Below, piece by piece: positions 17,217 to 26,642 of a DNA stretch of 64,000 bases (position 1 is its first letter; each line of letters begins with the position of its first letter). This DNA is from Sphingomonadales bacterium (GTDB lineage Bacteria; Pseudomonadota; Alphaproteobacteria; SMXS01), in NCBI GenBank assembly GCA_022844405.1, contig JALHLV010000008.1:86630-150629 (forward strand). The letters are read 5' to 3'. Under the pieces are notes generated by a model that had not been told where the DNA came from, ran no database searches, and saw nothing but the letters and a program-made list of their open reading frames with translations. The translations under genes and the position numbers were made by a program.

Positions 17217-18428
17217 ATGCGCGACGTTGTGATTTGCGAACCCAGGCGTACCGCCGTCGGCGGCTTCGGCGGCGCGTTCAAGGCCACGCCGGTCCATGAG
17301 CTGGGCACCGCCGTGGTCAGGGACATCCTGGCGCGCACCGGGCTCAACCCCGAGCTGGTCGAGGACGTGCTGTTCGCCAACTGCTATCCGACCATGGACG
17401 CGCCGGCGCTGGGCCGCGTCGTCGCCCTCGACGCGGGCCTGCCGATCACGGCGGGCGGCCTGCAGATCGACCGCCGCTGCGGCTCGGGCCTGCAGGCGGT
17501 GATCTACGGCATGATGCAGGTGGGCAGCGGCGGCAGCGACCTGGTGATCGCGGGCGGCGCCGAATCCATGAGCCGGGCGCCGTTCTACACCACCGAGACC
17601 CGCTGGGGCGTGCAGGGCACGGGCATCGTGCTCGAGGACGCGCTGGCGCGCGGCCGGGTGACCGCCGGCGGCAAGAATTTCCCCGTGGCCGGCGGCATGA
17701 TCGAGACCGCCGAGAATTTGCGCCGCGAGTACCAGATCACCCGCGAGGAACAGGACACGCTGGCCGCCCGCTCGCACGCGCGCGCCGCCGCGGCCATGGA
17801 AGATGGCCGCTTCGCGCAGGAGATCGCGCCGGTCACGCTGAAGAGCCGCAAGGGCGACGTCGTCGTCGACAAGGACGAGCACGTCCGCCCCGGCACCACC
17901 GTCGAGAAGCTGGCGACCCTCAACCCCATCCGCATCAAGCAGGATCCGGCCTCGACCGTCACCGCCGGCAATGCGTCCGGCCAGAACGACGGCGCCTCGG
18001 CCTGCATCATTACCACAAGAGAGATCGCCGAGCGCGAGGGCCTGAAGCCCATGGCGCGGTTGAAGTCGTGGTCGCTGGCCGGCGTAGGCCCCGAGGTCAT
18101 GGGCATCGGCCCGGTCCCGGCGACCCGGAAGGCGCTGGAGCGCGCTGGCCTGACGCTGAAGGACCTGGACCTGATCGAGCTCAACGAAGCCTTCGCCGCC
18201 CAGGTGCTCGCCTGCACCAAGGCGCTGGGCCTGACCGACGCGGACCACGAGCAGCGCATCAACGTCAACGGCTCGGGCATCTCCATGGGCCACCCGGTCG
18301 GCGCCACCGGCGGCCGTATCCTGACCACCATGCTGATGGAAATGGACCGCCGCGGCGCCCGCTACGGCCTCGAAACCATGTGCATCGGTGGCGGCCAAGG
18401 GTTGGCGGCGATTTTCGAGCGCGTTTGA
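17217..18428 (+). CDS. Thiolase (acetyl-CoA acyltransferase type)
   Basis: A 403-residue thiolase. Catalytic residues are visible: Cys88 in DRRCGSGLQ, the GHPVGATG His near residue 361 and Cys in ETMCIGGGQG near 388. It either cleaves 3-ketoacyl-CoA (degradation) or condenses two acetyl-CoA; sequence alone does not decide. AGGGGA lies upstream of ATG 17217. It follows the tautomerase gene on the same strand. A second, distinct thiolase paired with a hydroxyacyl-CoA dehydrogenase lies at 29.4-30.7 kb, so this copy probably serves another pathway. Confidence 0.92.
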   Translation: MRDVVICEPRRTAVGGFGGAFKATPVHELGTAVVRDILARTGLNPELVEDVLFANCYPTMDAPALGRVVALDAGLPITAGGLQIDRRCGSGLQAVIYGMMQVGSGGSDLVIAGGAESMSRAPFYTTETRWGVQGTGIVLEDALARGRVTAGGKNFPVAGGMIETAENLRREYQITREEQDTLAARSHARAAAAMEDGRFAQEIAPVTLKSRKGDVVVDKDEHVRPGTTVEKLATLNPIRIKQDPASTVTAGNASGQNDGASACIITTREIAEREGLKPMARLKSWSLAGVGPEVMGIGPVPATRKALERAGLTLKDLDLIELNEAFAAQVLACTKALGLTDADHEQRINVNGSGISMGHPVGATGGRILTTMLMEMDRRGARYGLETMCIGGGQGLAAIFERV

Positions 18429-18441
18429 TTCGACGGGCGAC

Positions 18442-19257
18442 TCATTTTGGATATTGAGTCGGCTTCAGTCCCAAATTCACGAAGCAGATAAACGGCCCAT
18501 CCCTAGACATGATGTCCTCGCCCGCATCGAGCGCAAGCCAACCAGGTTTCGGCTCGACGCCGGGAGCATCGCCGGCCTTCCACGGACGAATGTATGTCTT
18601 CGCGAATCCGCAGGCTCGAGCGACTGCTTCTGGTTTGACGAGTTGCTCCTGCGTGCCAAACGCCAACACGAATTGAGGGCGAGACGAAAAGGACTGGTTG
18701 GGCTCCCTGTCGCAGGTCGAGTTGCTGGCTTCGCTTTCTTGGACGTCAACGATCGATGAGGCAATCTCCCCCGCCCACGCCGTGAATTTCTCGCTCGCCA
18801 ATGGTCCCGATGGGCCCTCCACGCGAAGGATTCCCTCCTCACCTCTGTGGCCTTCGCACAAAATCTTCCAGCCGCGCCGCGCGACCTCGCTCCGCACAAT
18901 CTTCAATTGCGGTTTCATCCCGCTGATATCCATAACCTTTGGCGCTCCACCCAACGCCATAACCGCCAGCGCGGGAAGACCACCGATCGTCAGCAAGCCG
19001 ACGATGGATATCGCGGAAACCGCAAGGGCCGCCCGCATACGGTCCCAGTAAACGAGCCATAGCGCACCAGCCAAAGCCAACAAGCCCAACAATGGCGGGC
19101 CAAAGATGATGGTGGAAGCCATGGTGGCCGCACGAACAAAGCCGACGCCGCCGAACGCAGCTACTATTCGAAGATGATATTGAAGGACAAATACCCATCC
19201 GACGGTTCCCAGCCCGATGAGCGCGACGTTCAGGAAGCGCAATGACCGCGTCTGCAA
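18442..19257 (-). CDS. Hypothetical membrane protein with a C-terminal soluble domain
   Basis: A 271-residue protein I do not recognise. Three hydrophobic segments (about residues 9-27, 40-70 and 76-105) suggest a small membrane domain, followed by a soluble region of about 165 residues containing SEVARRGWKILCEGHRGEEG. The start is TTG 19257 with AGGGGG upstream. Codon and base use are less GC-rich than in neighbours, as for the DUF3800 gene, so it may have been acquired. It is convergent with the upstream thiolase (13-base gap). No function can be assigned. Confidence 0.6.
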   Translation of the reverse strand: MQTRSLRFLNVALIGLGTVGWVFVLQYHLRIVAAFGGVGFVRAATMASTIIFGPPLLGLLALAGALWLVYWDRMRAALAVSAISIVGLLTIGGLPALAVMALGGAPKVMDISGMKPQLKIVRSEVARRGWKILCEGHRGEEGILRVEGPSGPLASEKFTAWAGEIASSIVDVQESEASNSTCDREPNQSFSSRPQFVLAFGTQEQLVKPEAVARACGFAKTYIRPWKAGDAPGVEPKPGWLALDAGEDIMSRDGPFICFVNLGLKPTQYPK

Positions 19258-19328
19258 ATCAGCCCCCTAAAGAATATCGAGCAACGGTAGCATTGGCTTA
19301 CGGTGGCTGACTACCCGAACCCGGCCTT

Positions 19329-20582
19329 TCAGGTCGGATCGAAGGATAGGTGCAGTTCCTTCAACCCCCGCAGCACGAACCCCGGATAGTGCGTGAAATC
19401 GTTCCTGCCTGGCGTCAGCCTTAAATTCGGCAGCCGGGCGAGCAGCCGTTCGAAGGCGATCACCAGTTCCATGCGGGCGAGCGGGCCGCCGGGGCAGTGG
19501 TGCTCGCCCTGGCTGAAGGCCAGGTGCTTGCCGGCGTTGTCGCGGTCGATGTCCAGTTGGTCGGGGCATTTGAAGACGTCGCCGTCGCGGTTGGCGGCGC
19601 CAAAGCGGATGTGGACGGTCGAGCCCTTCGGGATCGGCACGCCGCGGATTTCGGTGTCGCGGGTGGCGATCCGGTACAGGCCCTGCGTCGGCGATTCGAA
19701 GCGCAGCACCTCCTCGGCGAAGTTGGGGATCTTCGACGGGTCGGCCCGCAACGCGTCGTACACCGCCGGATCGCGCAGCATCAGCCACAAGCCCGACGCC
19801 AGGGTGAAGGTGGTGGTCTCGTTGCCGCCCACATACATGTTGTCGACGATCGACGCGATCTCGTGGTCGGTCAGCGGGCGCTCGCCCTCGTAGCGCGCCT
19901 GCACCAGGTGGGTGATGACGTCGTCCCTCGGCTCCTTGCGGCGCGCGTCGGCGGTGCGCCGGATGTAGTCCTGGAACGCGACGCCCTGGCGGGCGACCTC
20001 CAGCTCCTGCTCCAGGCTCAGACCGCGCATGAAGGGCAGCGTCCAGGCGGTGGACCATTCCTTCAGCTGCGGGATGTCCTCCAGCGGGAAGCCGATCATC
20101 AGGGTGATGATGCGGACCGGCAGCGGCACGGCGAAGTCCCGGATGAACTCGATCTCGCCGGACGCGGCAAAGCCGTCGATCAGCTCGTCGACCGTGCGCT
20201 CGATCATCGGCTGGGCGCGGCGCAGCGTGGTCTTGCTCAGCAGGTCCTTGTCGATCAGCACCCGGTATTTCTTATGGTCGGGCGGGTCCATGCCCAAGAG
20301 CGGCCAACGGGCGCGGCCGGTGTCCTTGCCCAGGCCGTGATCGATGTAATACTGGCGCGCTTGCGCGTGCTCGATGAGCTGCTCGCCGCCGTGGATTTCC
20401 GGCTGGTTGGAAAAGGTCTCCGGGTCGCGGATGACGGCGAGGACGTCCTCGTACTTGCAGATCACATAGGTGTCGCTGCCGGGAATCCGGTAGACCGGCG
20501 CGTGCTCGTGCAACGCCCGGTAGGCGGGAAACCAGTCCGCCTGGGTCTTCGGGTCGTAGAGGTCGATCGACTCGAGATTCAC
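19329..20582 (-). CDS. Cytochrome P450
   Basis: A 417-residue soluble bacterial P450. The haem-binding loop FSQGEHHCPGGPLAR carries the thiolate ligand at Cys363; the I-helix oxygen-activation motif is GGNETTT, and the K-helix ExxR is EEVLRFESP. The family normally needs ferredoxin and reductase partners; none is adjacent. The start is GTG 20582 with GGGGAG upstream. It is followed downstream by the hypothetical membrane gene and preceded, also on the minus strand, by an epoxide-hydrolase-like gene across a repeat. The substrate is unknown; a hydrophobic terpenoid, steroid or alkane would be usual. Confidence 0.95.
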   Translation of the reverse strand: MNLESIDLYDPKTQADWFPAYRALHEHAPVYRIPGSDTYVICKYEDVLAVIRDPETFSNQPEIHGGEQLIEHAQARQYYIDHGLGKDTGRARWPLLGMDPPDHKKYRVLIDKDLLSKTTLRRAQPMIERTVDELIDGFAASGEIEFIRDFAVPLPVRIITLMIGFPLEDIPQLKEWSTAWTLPFMRGLSLEQELEVARQGVAFQDYIRRTADARRKEPRDDVITHLVQARYEGERPLTDHEIASIVDNMYVGGNETTTFTLASGLWLMLRDPAVYDALRADPSKIPNFAEEVLRFESPTQGLYRIATRDTEIRGVPIPKGSTVHIRFGAANRDGDVFKCPDQLDIDRDNAGKHLAFSQGEHHCPGGPLARMELVIAFERLLARLPNLRLTPGRNDFTHYPGFVLRGLKELHLSFDPT

Positions 20583-20621
20583 GAAACGCTCCCCATCCGT
20601 CTACTCGGTTGCATCCCTTCA

Positions 20622-20720
20622 ATCGTCGTTGCGAGCGCAGCGAAGCAATCCAGACCTGCGATGAAGCGGCATGGAAGGACTGGGTTGCCGCGTCGGCTTC
20701 GCCTCCTCGCAAAGACGGAG
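20622..20720. repeat. Intergenic palindromic repeat (REP-like)
   Basis: The gap between the P450 and hydrolase genes contains two inverted, imperfect arms, about 20622-20653 (containing GTTGCGAGCGCAGCGAAGCA) and 20679-20719 (containing GGCTTCGCCTCCTCGCAAAG). Repeats of this type, with GCGAGCG...GAAGCAATCC cores, are dispersed between genes in many Alphaproteobacteria. It may form a hairpin and affect RNA stability between the two minus-strand genes. Confidence 0.65.
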
Positions 20721-20731
20721 ACAAATGTGAC

Positions 20732-21691
20732 CTACACCGGATATTTCCTTCCCAGCCACTCCAGCATCACCCGCGTCACTTCTTCCGGATGCTCCTGCTG
20801 GATGCAGTGGCCGCAGTCCTCGACCTTGTGGCGTTCGACATCGTCGATGTACTCGCCCATGTCGTCGCCGAATCCCGGCGGCACCGCCGGGTCGTCGGCG
20901 GCCTGGATGTAGAGGCAGGGAACGTGGATCTCCTGCTTCACGTCGGCGGTGCTCTCCCAGTTCCACGACCAGTTGCGGTACCAGTCGATGGTCGAGGTGA
21001 AGCCGGTCTTGCGGTAGGTGTCGATATAGACCTGCCGCTCGGCGTCGCTGAGATAGACGCGGCCGGGGCGCGGATCGATGCGCTTGCGGATGGTGCGGTT
21101 GCGGTCTTCCTTGGGCAGCGCCTGGTATTGCGCATAGGTCCGGGTCAGCTTGCGGAACTGGTTGGTGAAGATGGCCTCGACATTGGTCAGCATGGCCTCG
21201 TCGGCGCGGCGCGAATCCTGGAAGTCGCAGATGTACCAGTCCGGTCCCCACGCCTCGCGCATCACCTGCTCGGGATCGCGGCGGCTGCGCGGGAAGAACG
21301 GCACGCCGGCGCCGATCACGCCGGCGACCCGGCCCGGATGCAGCAGCGCCATCTGCCAGACCATGATGCCGCCCCAGTCGTGGCCAGCGAACACCGCCCT
21401 GTCGTGGCCGAAGGCGTCGAGCAGGCCGGCCATGTCGGCGGTCAGGTGGTGGATGTCGTACTGGCGCACCACGCAGGGCTTTTCGGTCTTGCCGTAGCCG
21501 CGCTGGTCGGGCGCCATGACGTGGTAGCCCGCCTCGCCCAGCGCCTTCAGCTGGTGCCGCCAGGCATAGGCCAGTTCCGGCCAACCATGGGCCAGCACCA
21601 CCGGCGGACCATCCTTCGGCCCGGCCTCGTAAACCGCCATGCGGATGCCATTGGTGGTGATGAATGTCGGTTCGGGAAAATCCGCCGGCAT
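20732..21691 (-). CDS. Alpha/beta hydrolase, epoxide-hydrolase-like
   Basis: A 319-residue alpha/beta hydrolase. The HGWPE oxyanion motif (residues 35-39) and the nucleophile elbow GHDWGG with Asp105 point to an epoxide hydrolase (or related dehalogenase) rather than an esterase. The later acid (AADDPAVP) and His (CGHCIQQEHPEEV) complete a triad. The cap-domain region contains YIDTYRKTGFTSTIDWYRNW with a tyrosine that could polarise the epoxide. ATG 21691 has GGAGAGGAG upstream. It is upstream of the P450 gene on the same strand, a sensible pairing if the P450 makes epoxides, but that link is inferred. Confidence 0.85.
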   Translation of the reverse strand: MPADFPEPTFITTNGIRMAVYEAGPKDGPPVVLAHGWPELAYAWRHQLKALGEAGYHVMAPDQRGYGKTEKPCVVRQYDIHHLTADMAGLLDAFGHDRAVFAGHDWGGIMVWQMALLHPGRVAGVIGAGVPFFPRSRRDPEQVMREAWGPDWYICDFQDSRRADEAMLTNVEAIFTNQFRKLTRTYAQYQALPKEDRNRTIRKRIDPRPGRVYLSDAERQVYIDTYRKTGFTSTIDWYRNWSWNWESTADVKQEIHVPCLYIQAADDPAVPPGFGDDMGEYIDDVERHKVEDCGHCIQQEHPEEVTRVMLEWLGRKYPV

Positions 21692-21806
21692 GGTGCTCTC
21701 CTCTCCCCAGAGGCGGGTATCCTAGCGGCGACGCGCAATGACAGTCACGCGTGCATTTGCTCCACGGCCTGCGTTACTCTCCGGTCACATCAACGGGGAG
21801 GATGCG

Positions 21807-22904
21807 ATGAAGGCGCTGGCGGCGGTGGTTCGGGAAGCGAAGGGGGACTTCGTCATCGAGGAAGTGGACGTGGACGATCCGCGTCCCGACGAGGTGCTGG
21901 TGCGGATCGTCGCCAGCGGCATCTGCCATACCGACATCGCGGTGAAGAACCAGGACATCAACATCCCGCTGCCCATGGTCTTGGGCCACGAGGGCTCGGG
22001 CGTGATCGAGAAGGTCGGCGGCGCGGTGACGCACCTGAAGGTGGGCGACCACGTGGTGCTGAGCGGCGACAGCTGCGGCCATTGCCACAGTTGCCTGGAA
22101 GCCAAGACCGCCTATTGCGACGAGTTCATCGGCCGCAATCTGATGGGCCTGCGCGGCGACGGCACCTCGCCGCTCAACCAGCACGGCAAGCCGTTGCGCG
22201 GCCGGTTCGTGGGCCAGTCGTCGTTCGCGACCTATTCGCTGACGCCGGCGCGCAGCGTCAACAAGATCGCCGACGATTTGCCGCTGGAGCTGATGGGGCC
22301 GCTGGGCTGCGGCCTGACGACCGGCGCGGGCACGGTGCTGAACGCGCTGAAGCCGCCGTCGGGCTCGTCGGTCGCGGTGTTCGGCGTCGGCACGGTCGGC
22401 CTGTCGGCGATCATGGGCGCGCGGCTGGCGGGCTGCGCGAAAATCATCGCCGTCGATGTGCGCCGCTCGCGCCTCGACATGGCGGCCGAGCTGGGCGCGA
22501 CCCACTGCATCGACGCCAGCAGCCAGAACCCGGTGTCGGAAATCCGGAAGATCACCGGGCGCGGCGCCGATTTCTCGGCCGAATGCTCCGGCGTGCCCGT
22601 CGCCGTGCGCCAGGCCGTCGACTGCCTCGCACGGCCGGGCTGGTGCGCCCAGGTGGGCGCCACGCCCGGCGGCATCGAGCTGCCGTTCAGCATGGACAAT
22701 ATCGGGCTGGGCCGCGGCATCAAGGGCGTGGTGATGGGCGACAGCGTCACCCAGACCTTCGTGCCGTACCTGGCCGAGCTGTGGCGCAACGGCCAGCTCC
22801 CCTATGACAAGTTCGTGAAGTATTACGACTTCGCCGACATCAACCAGGCGGTCCACGACAGCGCGGTCACCGGCGAGGTGATCAAGCCGATCCTGCGGAT
22901 GTAG
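21807..22904 (+). CDS. Zinc-dependent alcohol dehydrogenase (aryl/allyl alcohol type)
   Basis: A 365-residue medium-chain dehydrogenase. The catalytic zinc site is visible (GICHTD, then GHEGSG), as is the structural zinc cluster CGHCHSC...C. The nucleotide fold loop is GVGTVGLSA near residue 190. The sequence resembles benzyl- or geraniol-type alcohol dehydrogenases that oxidise primary alcohols with NAD. ATG 21807 has GGGGAGG upstream; an in-frame start at 21738 would add an unlikely leader. It is divergent from the hydrolase gene, 115 bases away, and could act on alcohols from the P450/hydrolase pair (inference). Confidence 0.9.
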   Translation: MKALAAVVREAKGDFVIEEVDVDDPRPDEVLVRIVASGICHTDIAVKNQDINIPLPMVLGHEGSGVIEKVGGAVTHLKVGDHVVLSGDSCGHCHSCLEAKTAYCDEFIGRNLMGLRGDGTSPLNQHGKPLRGRFVGQSSFATYSLTPARSVNKIADDLPLELMGPLGCGLTTGAGTVLNALKPPSGSSVAVFGVGTVGLSAIMGARLAGCAKIIAVDVRRSRLDMAAELGATHCIDASSQNPVSEIRKITGRGADFSAECSGVPVAVRQAVDCLARPGWCAQVGATPGGIELPFSMDNIGLGRGIKGVVMGDSVTQTFVPYLAELWRNGQLPYDKFVKYYDFADINQAVHDSAVTGEVIKPILRM

Positions 22905-22998
22905 CCTCGACACCATCCACTAACCGCAATCGGCACCTATATCCTGCGGGGTCCATGACGGATCGCGCCGCACTGAACAGGTCCATGCGGCTTGCCTG

Positions 22999-23014
22999 AT
23001 ACCCCCAAGGGTAT
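22999..23014. promoter_or_regulatory. CsoR-like copper operator ATACCCCCAAGGGTAT
   Basis: Arms ATACCC and GGGTAT flank a 4-base CCAA centre, inside a wider CTTG...CAAG inverted repeat (22991-23021). The form closely resembles known CsoR operators, which have ATACCC/GGGTAT arms around a C/G-rich centre. It lies 36 bases before the start of the copper-type ATPase gene. The regulator gene is not in the neighbourhood. Confidence 0.6.
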
Positions 23015-23050
23015 AGACAAGCGGCAACAGGGCAGGAACGGGATACCGCA

Positions 23051-25414
23051 TTGGGCGAGACTCAGCATCATCACCACCCGGCGGCTCCTTGCGGGTCCGA
23101 CGCGCATGAGCAGGTCCAGGCGCCGGTGCCGGTGAAGGATCCGGTGTGCGGCATGACGGTGGATCCCGCAACGGCCAAGCACTCCACCATCCATGACGGC
23201 GCCACGTTCTATTTCTGCTCGGGCGGCTGCAAGACCAGGTTCGAGGCCGATCCGGCGACATACCTGTCGCCCGCGCCGAAGCCGGCCGAACCGGCGGACG
23301 AGCACGCCGTCTACACCTGCCCCATGCATCCGGAAATCCACCAGGACGGCCCCGGCGATTGCCCGATCTGCGGCATGGCGCTGGAGCCCATGGTGCCCGC
23401 CGCGCACACGCCGAGCAGCCGGGAAATGTCCTACATGGCGCGCCGGTTCTGGCTGGGTCTGGTCCTGACCCTGCCGCTGTTCACCATGGAGATGGGCGGC
23501 CACCTGCTGGGCTGGCACGGCCTCGTCGCCATGCCGACTTCGGGCTGGGTCCAGTTCGCGCTGGCGACGCCGGTGGTGTTCTGGGCCGGATGGCCGTTCA
23601 TCGTGCGCGGCTGGCGGTCGGTCGTTGGCCGGCACCTCAACATGTTCACGCTGATCGCGCTGGGCACGCTGGTGGCGTGGCTCTACAGCACCGCGGCGCT
23701 GATCTTCCCCGACATCTTCCCGGCGACCTTCCGGGACCGGGACGGCGCGGTCGCTCTGTATTTCGAGGCCGCCGCCGTGATCACCGTGCTGGTGCTGGTC
23801 GGCCAGGTGCTGGAGCTGCGCGCCCGCGAGCGCACCTCGGGCGCGATCCGCGCCCTGCTGGGGCTGTCGCCGCGCACCGCCCGCCTGCTGCGGCCCGATG
23901 GCGGCGAGGAGGAGGTCGGCATCGCCGAGATCACCCGGGGCGACAGCATCCGCGTGCGGCCCGGCGAGAAGGTGGCAGTCGACGGCGTCGTCACCGACGG
24001 CCGCTCGGCGGTCGACGAATCCATGGTCACCGGCGAATCCCAACCGGTGACCAAGGAGCCCGGCGACAGGGTGATCGGCGGCACCGTCAACCAGAGCGGC
24101 GCGCTCACCGTCACCGCCGAAGGCGTTGGCCAAGACACCGTGCTGGCCCGCATCGTCGCCATGGTGGCGACCGCCCAGCGCAGCCGCGCGCCGGTGCAGC
24201 GCCTCGCCGATTCCGTCGCCGCCTGGTTCGTCCCGGCGGTGATCGGCGTGGCATTGGCGGCCTTCGCCGCCTGGTCGATCTGGGGACCCGACCCGAGGAT
24301 GCCGCACGGCCTGGTCGCCGCGGTTACGGTGCTGATCATCGCCTGCCCCTGCGCGCTGGGCCTGGCCACACCCATGTCGATCATGGTCGGCATCGGCCGG
24401 GGCGCGCAGGCCGGGGTGCTGATCCGCGACGCCGAGGCGCTGGAGCGCATGGAGAAGATCGACACCGTCGTGGTCGACAAGACCGGCACGCTCACCGAAG
24501 GCCGGCCCGGCGTGACCGCCGTAGTCCCGGCCGGCGGCATCGACGAGACCGAGTTGCTGCGCCTTGCCGCCGGGCTCGAGCGCGCCAGCGAGCATCCGCT
24601 CGCCCGCGCCATCGTCCGCGCCGCCGAGGAACGCGCACTCGTCATTCCGGCGGTGACCGATTTCGACAGCCCGGCGGGCAAGGGCGTGCTGGGAACGGTC
24701 GAGGGGCGCACGCTCGCCATCGGCAACGCGGCGTTCATGGAGGAACAGGGCGTGGTGACGTCGGGCCTCGCCCACCAGGCCGACCGGCTGCGCGACCACG
24801 GCGCCACGGCGGTGTTCGTCGCCATCGACGGCCGGATCGGCGGGGTCATCGCCATCGCCGACCGGATCAAGCGCAACGCCAAAGCCGTGGTCGGCGAACT
24901 GCACCGCCAGAAGGTGCGCATCGTCATGCTGACCGGTGACAATCTGACCACCGCGCAGGCGGTGGCGGACAGCCTGGGCATCGACGAGGTCCACGCCGAC
25001 GTGCTGCCGGGCGACAAGCAGGCTCTGGTCGAAAAGCTCAAGGCGCAAGGCCGCGTCGTCGCCATGGCGGGCGACGGGGTCAACGACGCGCCGGCGCTCG
25101 CCGCCGCCGACGTGGGCATCGCCATGGGCTCGGGCACCGACGTGGCGATCGAAAGCGCCGGCATCACCCTGCTGCAGGGCGACCTGTCCGGCATCCTGCG
25201 CGCGCGCCGCCTGAGCCGGGCGACCATGCGCAACATCCGCCAGAACCTCTTCCTGGCCTTCGTCTACAACGCCATGGGCGTGCCGCTCGCGGCGGGCGTG
25301 CTGTATCCGCATTTCGGCATCGTGCTGACGCCGATCTTCGCGGCGGCCGCCATGTCGCTGTCGTCGGTCAGCGTGATCGGCAACGCGCTGCGGCTGAGAA
25401 GGGCGACGCTCTGA
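23051..25414 (+). CDS. copA: Copper/heavy-metal P1B-type ATPase with YHS and metal-binding domains
   Basis: A 787-residue inner-membrane metal exporter. The N-terminus has a His run (residues 6-9), a YHS domain (about 29-75, DPVCGM and FCSGGC) and a heavy-metal-binding domain (about 88-115, YTCPMHPEI and CPICGM) instead of a classical CxxC HMA domain. The pump has CPC at 432-434, the phosphorylated Asp in DKTGT (476-480), the SEHPLA histidine and GDGVNDAP near 674. CPC plus this N-terminus suits copper or silver export. The start is TTG 23051. A CsoR-like operator lies directly upstream. It is convergent with the CynX-type gene (9-base gap). No chaperone or regulator gene is adjacent. Confidence 0.93.
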   Translation: MGETQHHHHPAAPCGSDAHEQVQAPVPVKDPVCGMTVDPATAKHSTIHDGATFYFCSGGCKTRFEADPATYLSPAPKPAEPADEHAVYTCPMHPEIHQDGPGDCPICGMALEPMVPAAHTPSSREMSYMARRFWLGLVLTLPLFTMEMGGHLLGWHGLVAMPTSGWVQFALATPVVFWAGWPFIVRGWRSVVGRHLNMFTLIALGTLVAWLYSTAALIFPDIFPATFRDRDGAVALYFEAAAVITVLVLVGQVLELRARERTSGAIRALLGLSPRTARLLRPDGGEEEVGIAEITRGDSIRVRPGEKVAVDGVVTDGRSAVDESMVTGESQPVTKEPGDRVIGGTVNQSGALTVTAEGVGQDTVLARIVAMVATAQRSRAPVQRLADSVAAWFVPAVIGVALAAFAAWSIWGPDPRMPHGLVAAVTVLIIACPCALGLATPMSIMVGIGRGAQAGVLIRDAEALERMEKIDTVVVDKTGTLTEGRPGVTAVVPAGGIDETELLRLAAGLERASEHPLARAIVRAAEERALVIPAVTDFDSPAGKGVLGTVEGRTLAIGNAAFMEEQGVVTSGLAHQADRLRDHGATAVFVAIDGRIGGVIAIADRIKRNAKAVVGELHRQKVRIVMLTGDNLTTAQAVADSLGIDEVHADVLPGDKQALVEKLKAQGRVVAMAGDGVNDAPALAAADVGIAMGSGTDVAIESAGITLLQGDLSGILRARRLSRATMRNIRQNLFLAFVYNAMGVPLAAGVLYPHFGIVLTPIFAAAAMSLSSVSVIGNALRLRRATL

Positions 25415-25423
25415 CCTTCATCG

Positions 25424-26575
25424 TCATTGCCGCCCGCGAGGGCGAAAGCCCAGGCACATCAGGCTGGCGCCGACCGCCGCGCCGGCCAGCATCAGATAGG
25501 ACAGCGCGTAATCGCCGGTGGCTTCGCGCAGCCAGCCGAACAGCACCGGTCCGGCCGCCGCCAGCACATAGCCGCCGGTCAGGCTCATCGCCGACAGGCG
25601 GCGCAGCGCGTCGGGCCGGTCCTCATAGTCCACCGGCAGCATCAGCGACAGCGGGAACATGGCGCCGGTCGAGACGCCGACGCACACCATCCACGCCCAC
25701 GGCGCGGCAAGCGGCGCCGCCGCCAGGCCGGCGCAGCCGACGGCGCCCAGCACCGCCCCGCCGACGAGCTGCCAGCGCCGGTCGCCGGCATGGCGGGCAA
25801 ACCAGGTGACCGCGAGCGAGGCGGCCATCCCCGCGATGGACAGCACCAGCAGCAGACTGCCGGTCCTGGCGCTCGACCAGCCGGCCTCGGCATAGGTCGG
25901 CGGAATCCAGGTCAGCGTGGTGTAGAACATGGCCGACGACAGGGCGGCGAACAGGGTGATGCGCCACGCCATCGGGCTGCGCATGGGAAAGCCGAATCGC
26001 GGCCCGCCCGCGTCGCCCGCGATCTTCGGCGCGCCGGCCGCGGCCAGCCACAGCGCCGCGCCGATGAAGGCGGGCGCCGCCCACCAGGCGAGCGCGATGG
26101 ACCACGACGCCGAAAGGCCCGGCGTCAGCACCGCCGCAAGGCCGGCGCCCGCGGTCATGGCACAGGCCTGGATCGCCATCACCAGCGCCGCCCTGTCGCC
26201 GAACCGGCGCTTGGCGATGTCGGGCAGCAGGGTCTGCGCCGCGGCGATGCCGACGCCGCACAGCGCCGAGGACAGGTAGATGAAGGCGGAGGTCTCGACC
26301 AGCCGCGCCAGCGTGCCCACGCCGACCAGCAGCACGGACGCCAGCACGAGCCGCTCGCTGCCCTGGCGCGAGGCCAGCAAGGCGGCAAAGGCGGGCACGA
26401 TCCCCATCAGCAGCACGGGAATGGTGGTGATCAGGCCGGCGGCGGCGTGGCTGAGGCCGAGGGCGGCGCGGATGGTGTCGAGCAGCGGCGGCACGGAACT
26501 GATCGCCGGCCGCAGATTGGCCGACACCGTCACCATCGCGATCATCAGCAGCAGCGTTCCGCCCAGCCGGCGCAT
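25424..26575 (-). CDS. MFS transporter, CynX/NimT type
   Basis: A 383-residue inner-membrane protein with about 12 hydrophobic segments. The first segment MRRLGGTLLLMIAMVTVSANLRPA with the ANLRPAISSVPPLLD signature is typical of the CynX/NimT branch of the major facilitator superfamily, which includes cyanate and 2-nitroimidazole transporters. The substrate here is unknown. ATG 26575 lies after GGTGATGG, a weak ribosome-binding site. It is transcribed downstream of the small membrane protein at 26643-26846 and may share a transcript with it. Confidence 0.85.
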   Translation of the reverse strand: MRRLGGTLLLMIAMVTVSANLRPAISSVPPLLDTIRAALGLSHAAAGLITTIPVLLMGIVPAFAALLASRQGSERLVLASVLLVGVGTLARLVETSAFIYLSSALCGVGIAAAQTLLPDIAKRRFGDRAALVMAIQACAMTAGAGLAAVLTPGLSASWSIALAWWAAPAFIGAALWLAAAGAPKIAGDAGGPRFGFPMRSPMAWRITLFAALSSAMFYTTLTWIPPTYAEAGWSSARTGSLLLVLSIAGMAASLAVTWFARHAGDRRWQLVGGAVLGAVGCAGLAAAPLAAPWAWMVCVGVSTGAMFPLSLMLPVDYEDRPDALRRLSAMSLTGGYVLAAAGPVLFGWLREATGDYALSYLMLAGAAVGASLMCLGFRPRGRQ

Positions 26576-26642
26576 AAACCATCACCCTGTGTCGGGCGAT
26601 AGCTAATCCATCCGGCGGACCGCCGATACGGAAAACTGGCCG

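Noticed and set aside
22937..25312. 791-residue minus-strand frame
   Set aside because: Antisense to the copper ATPase with all P-type motifs; His/Arg/Gly/Ala-rich shadow of GC-rich codons.
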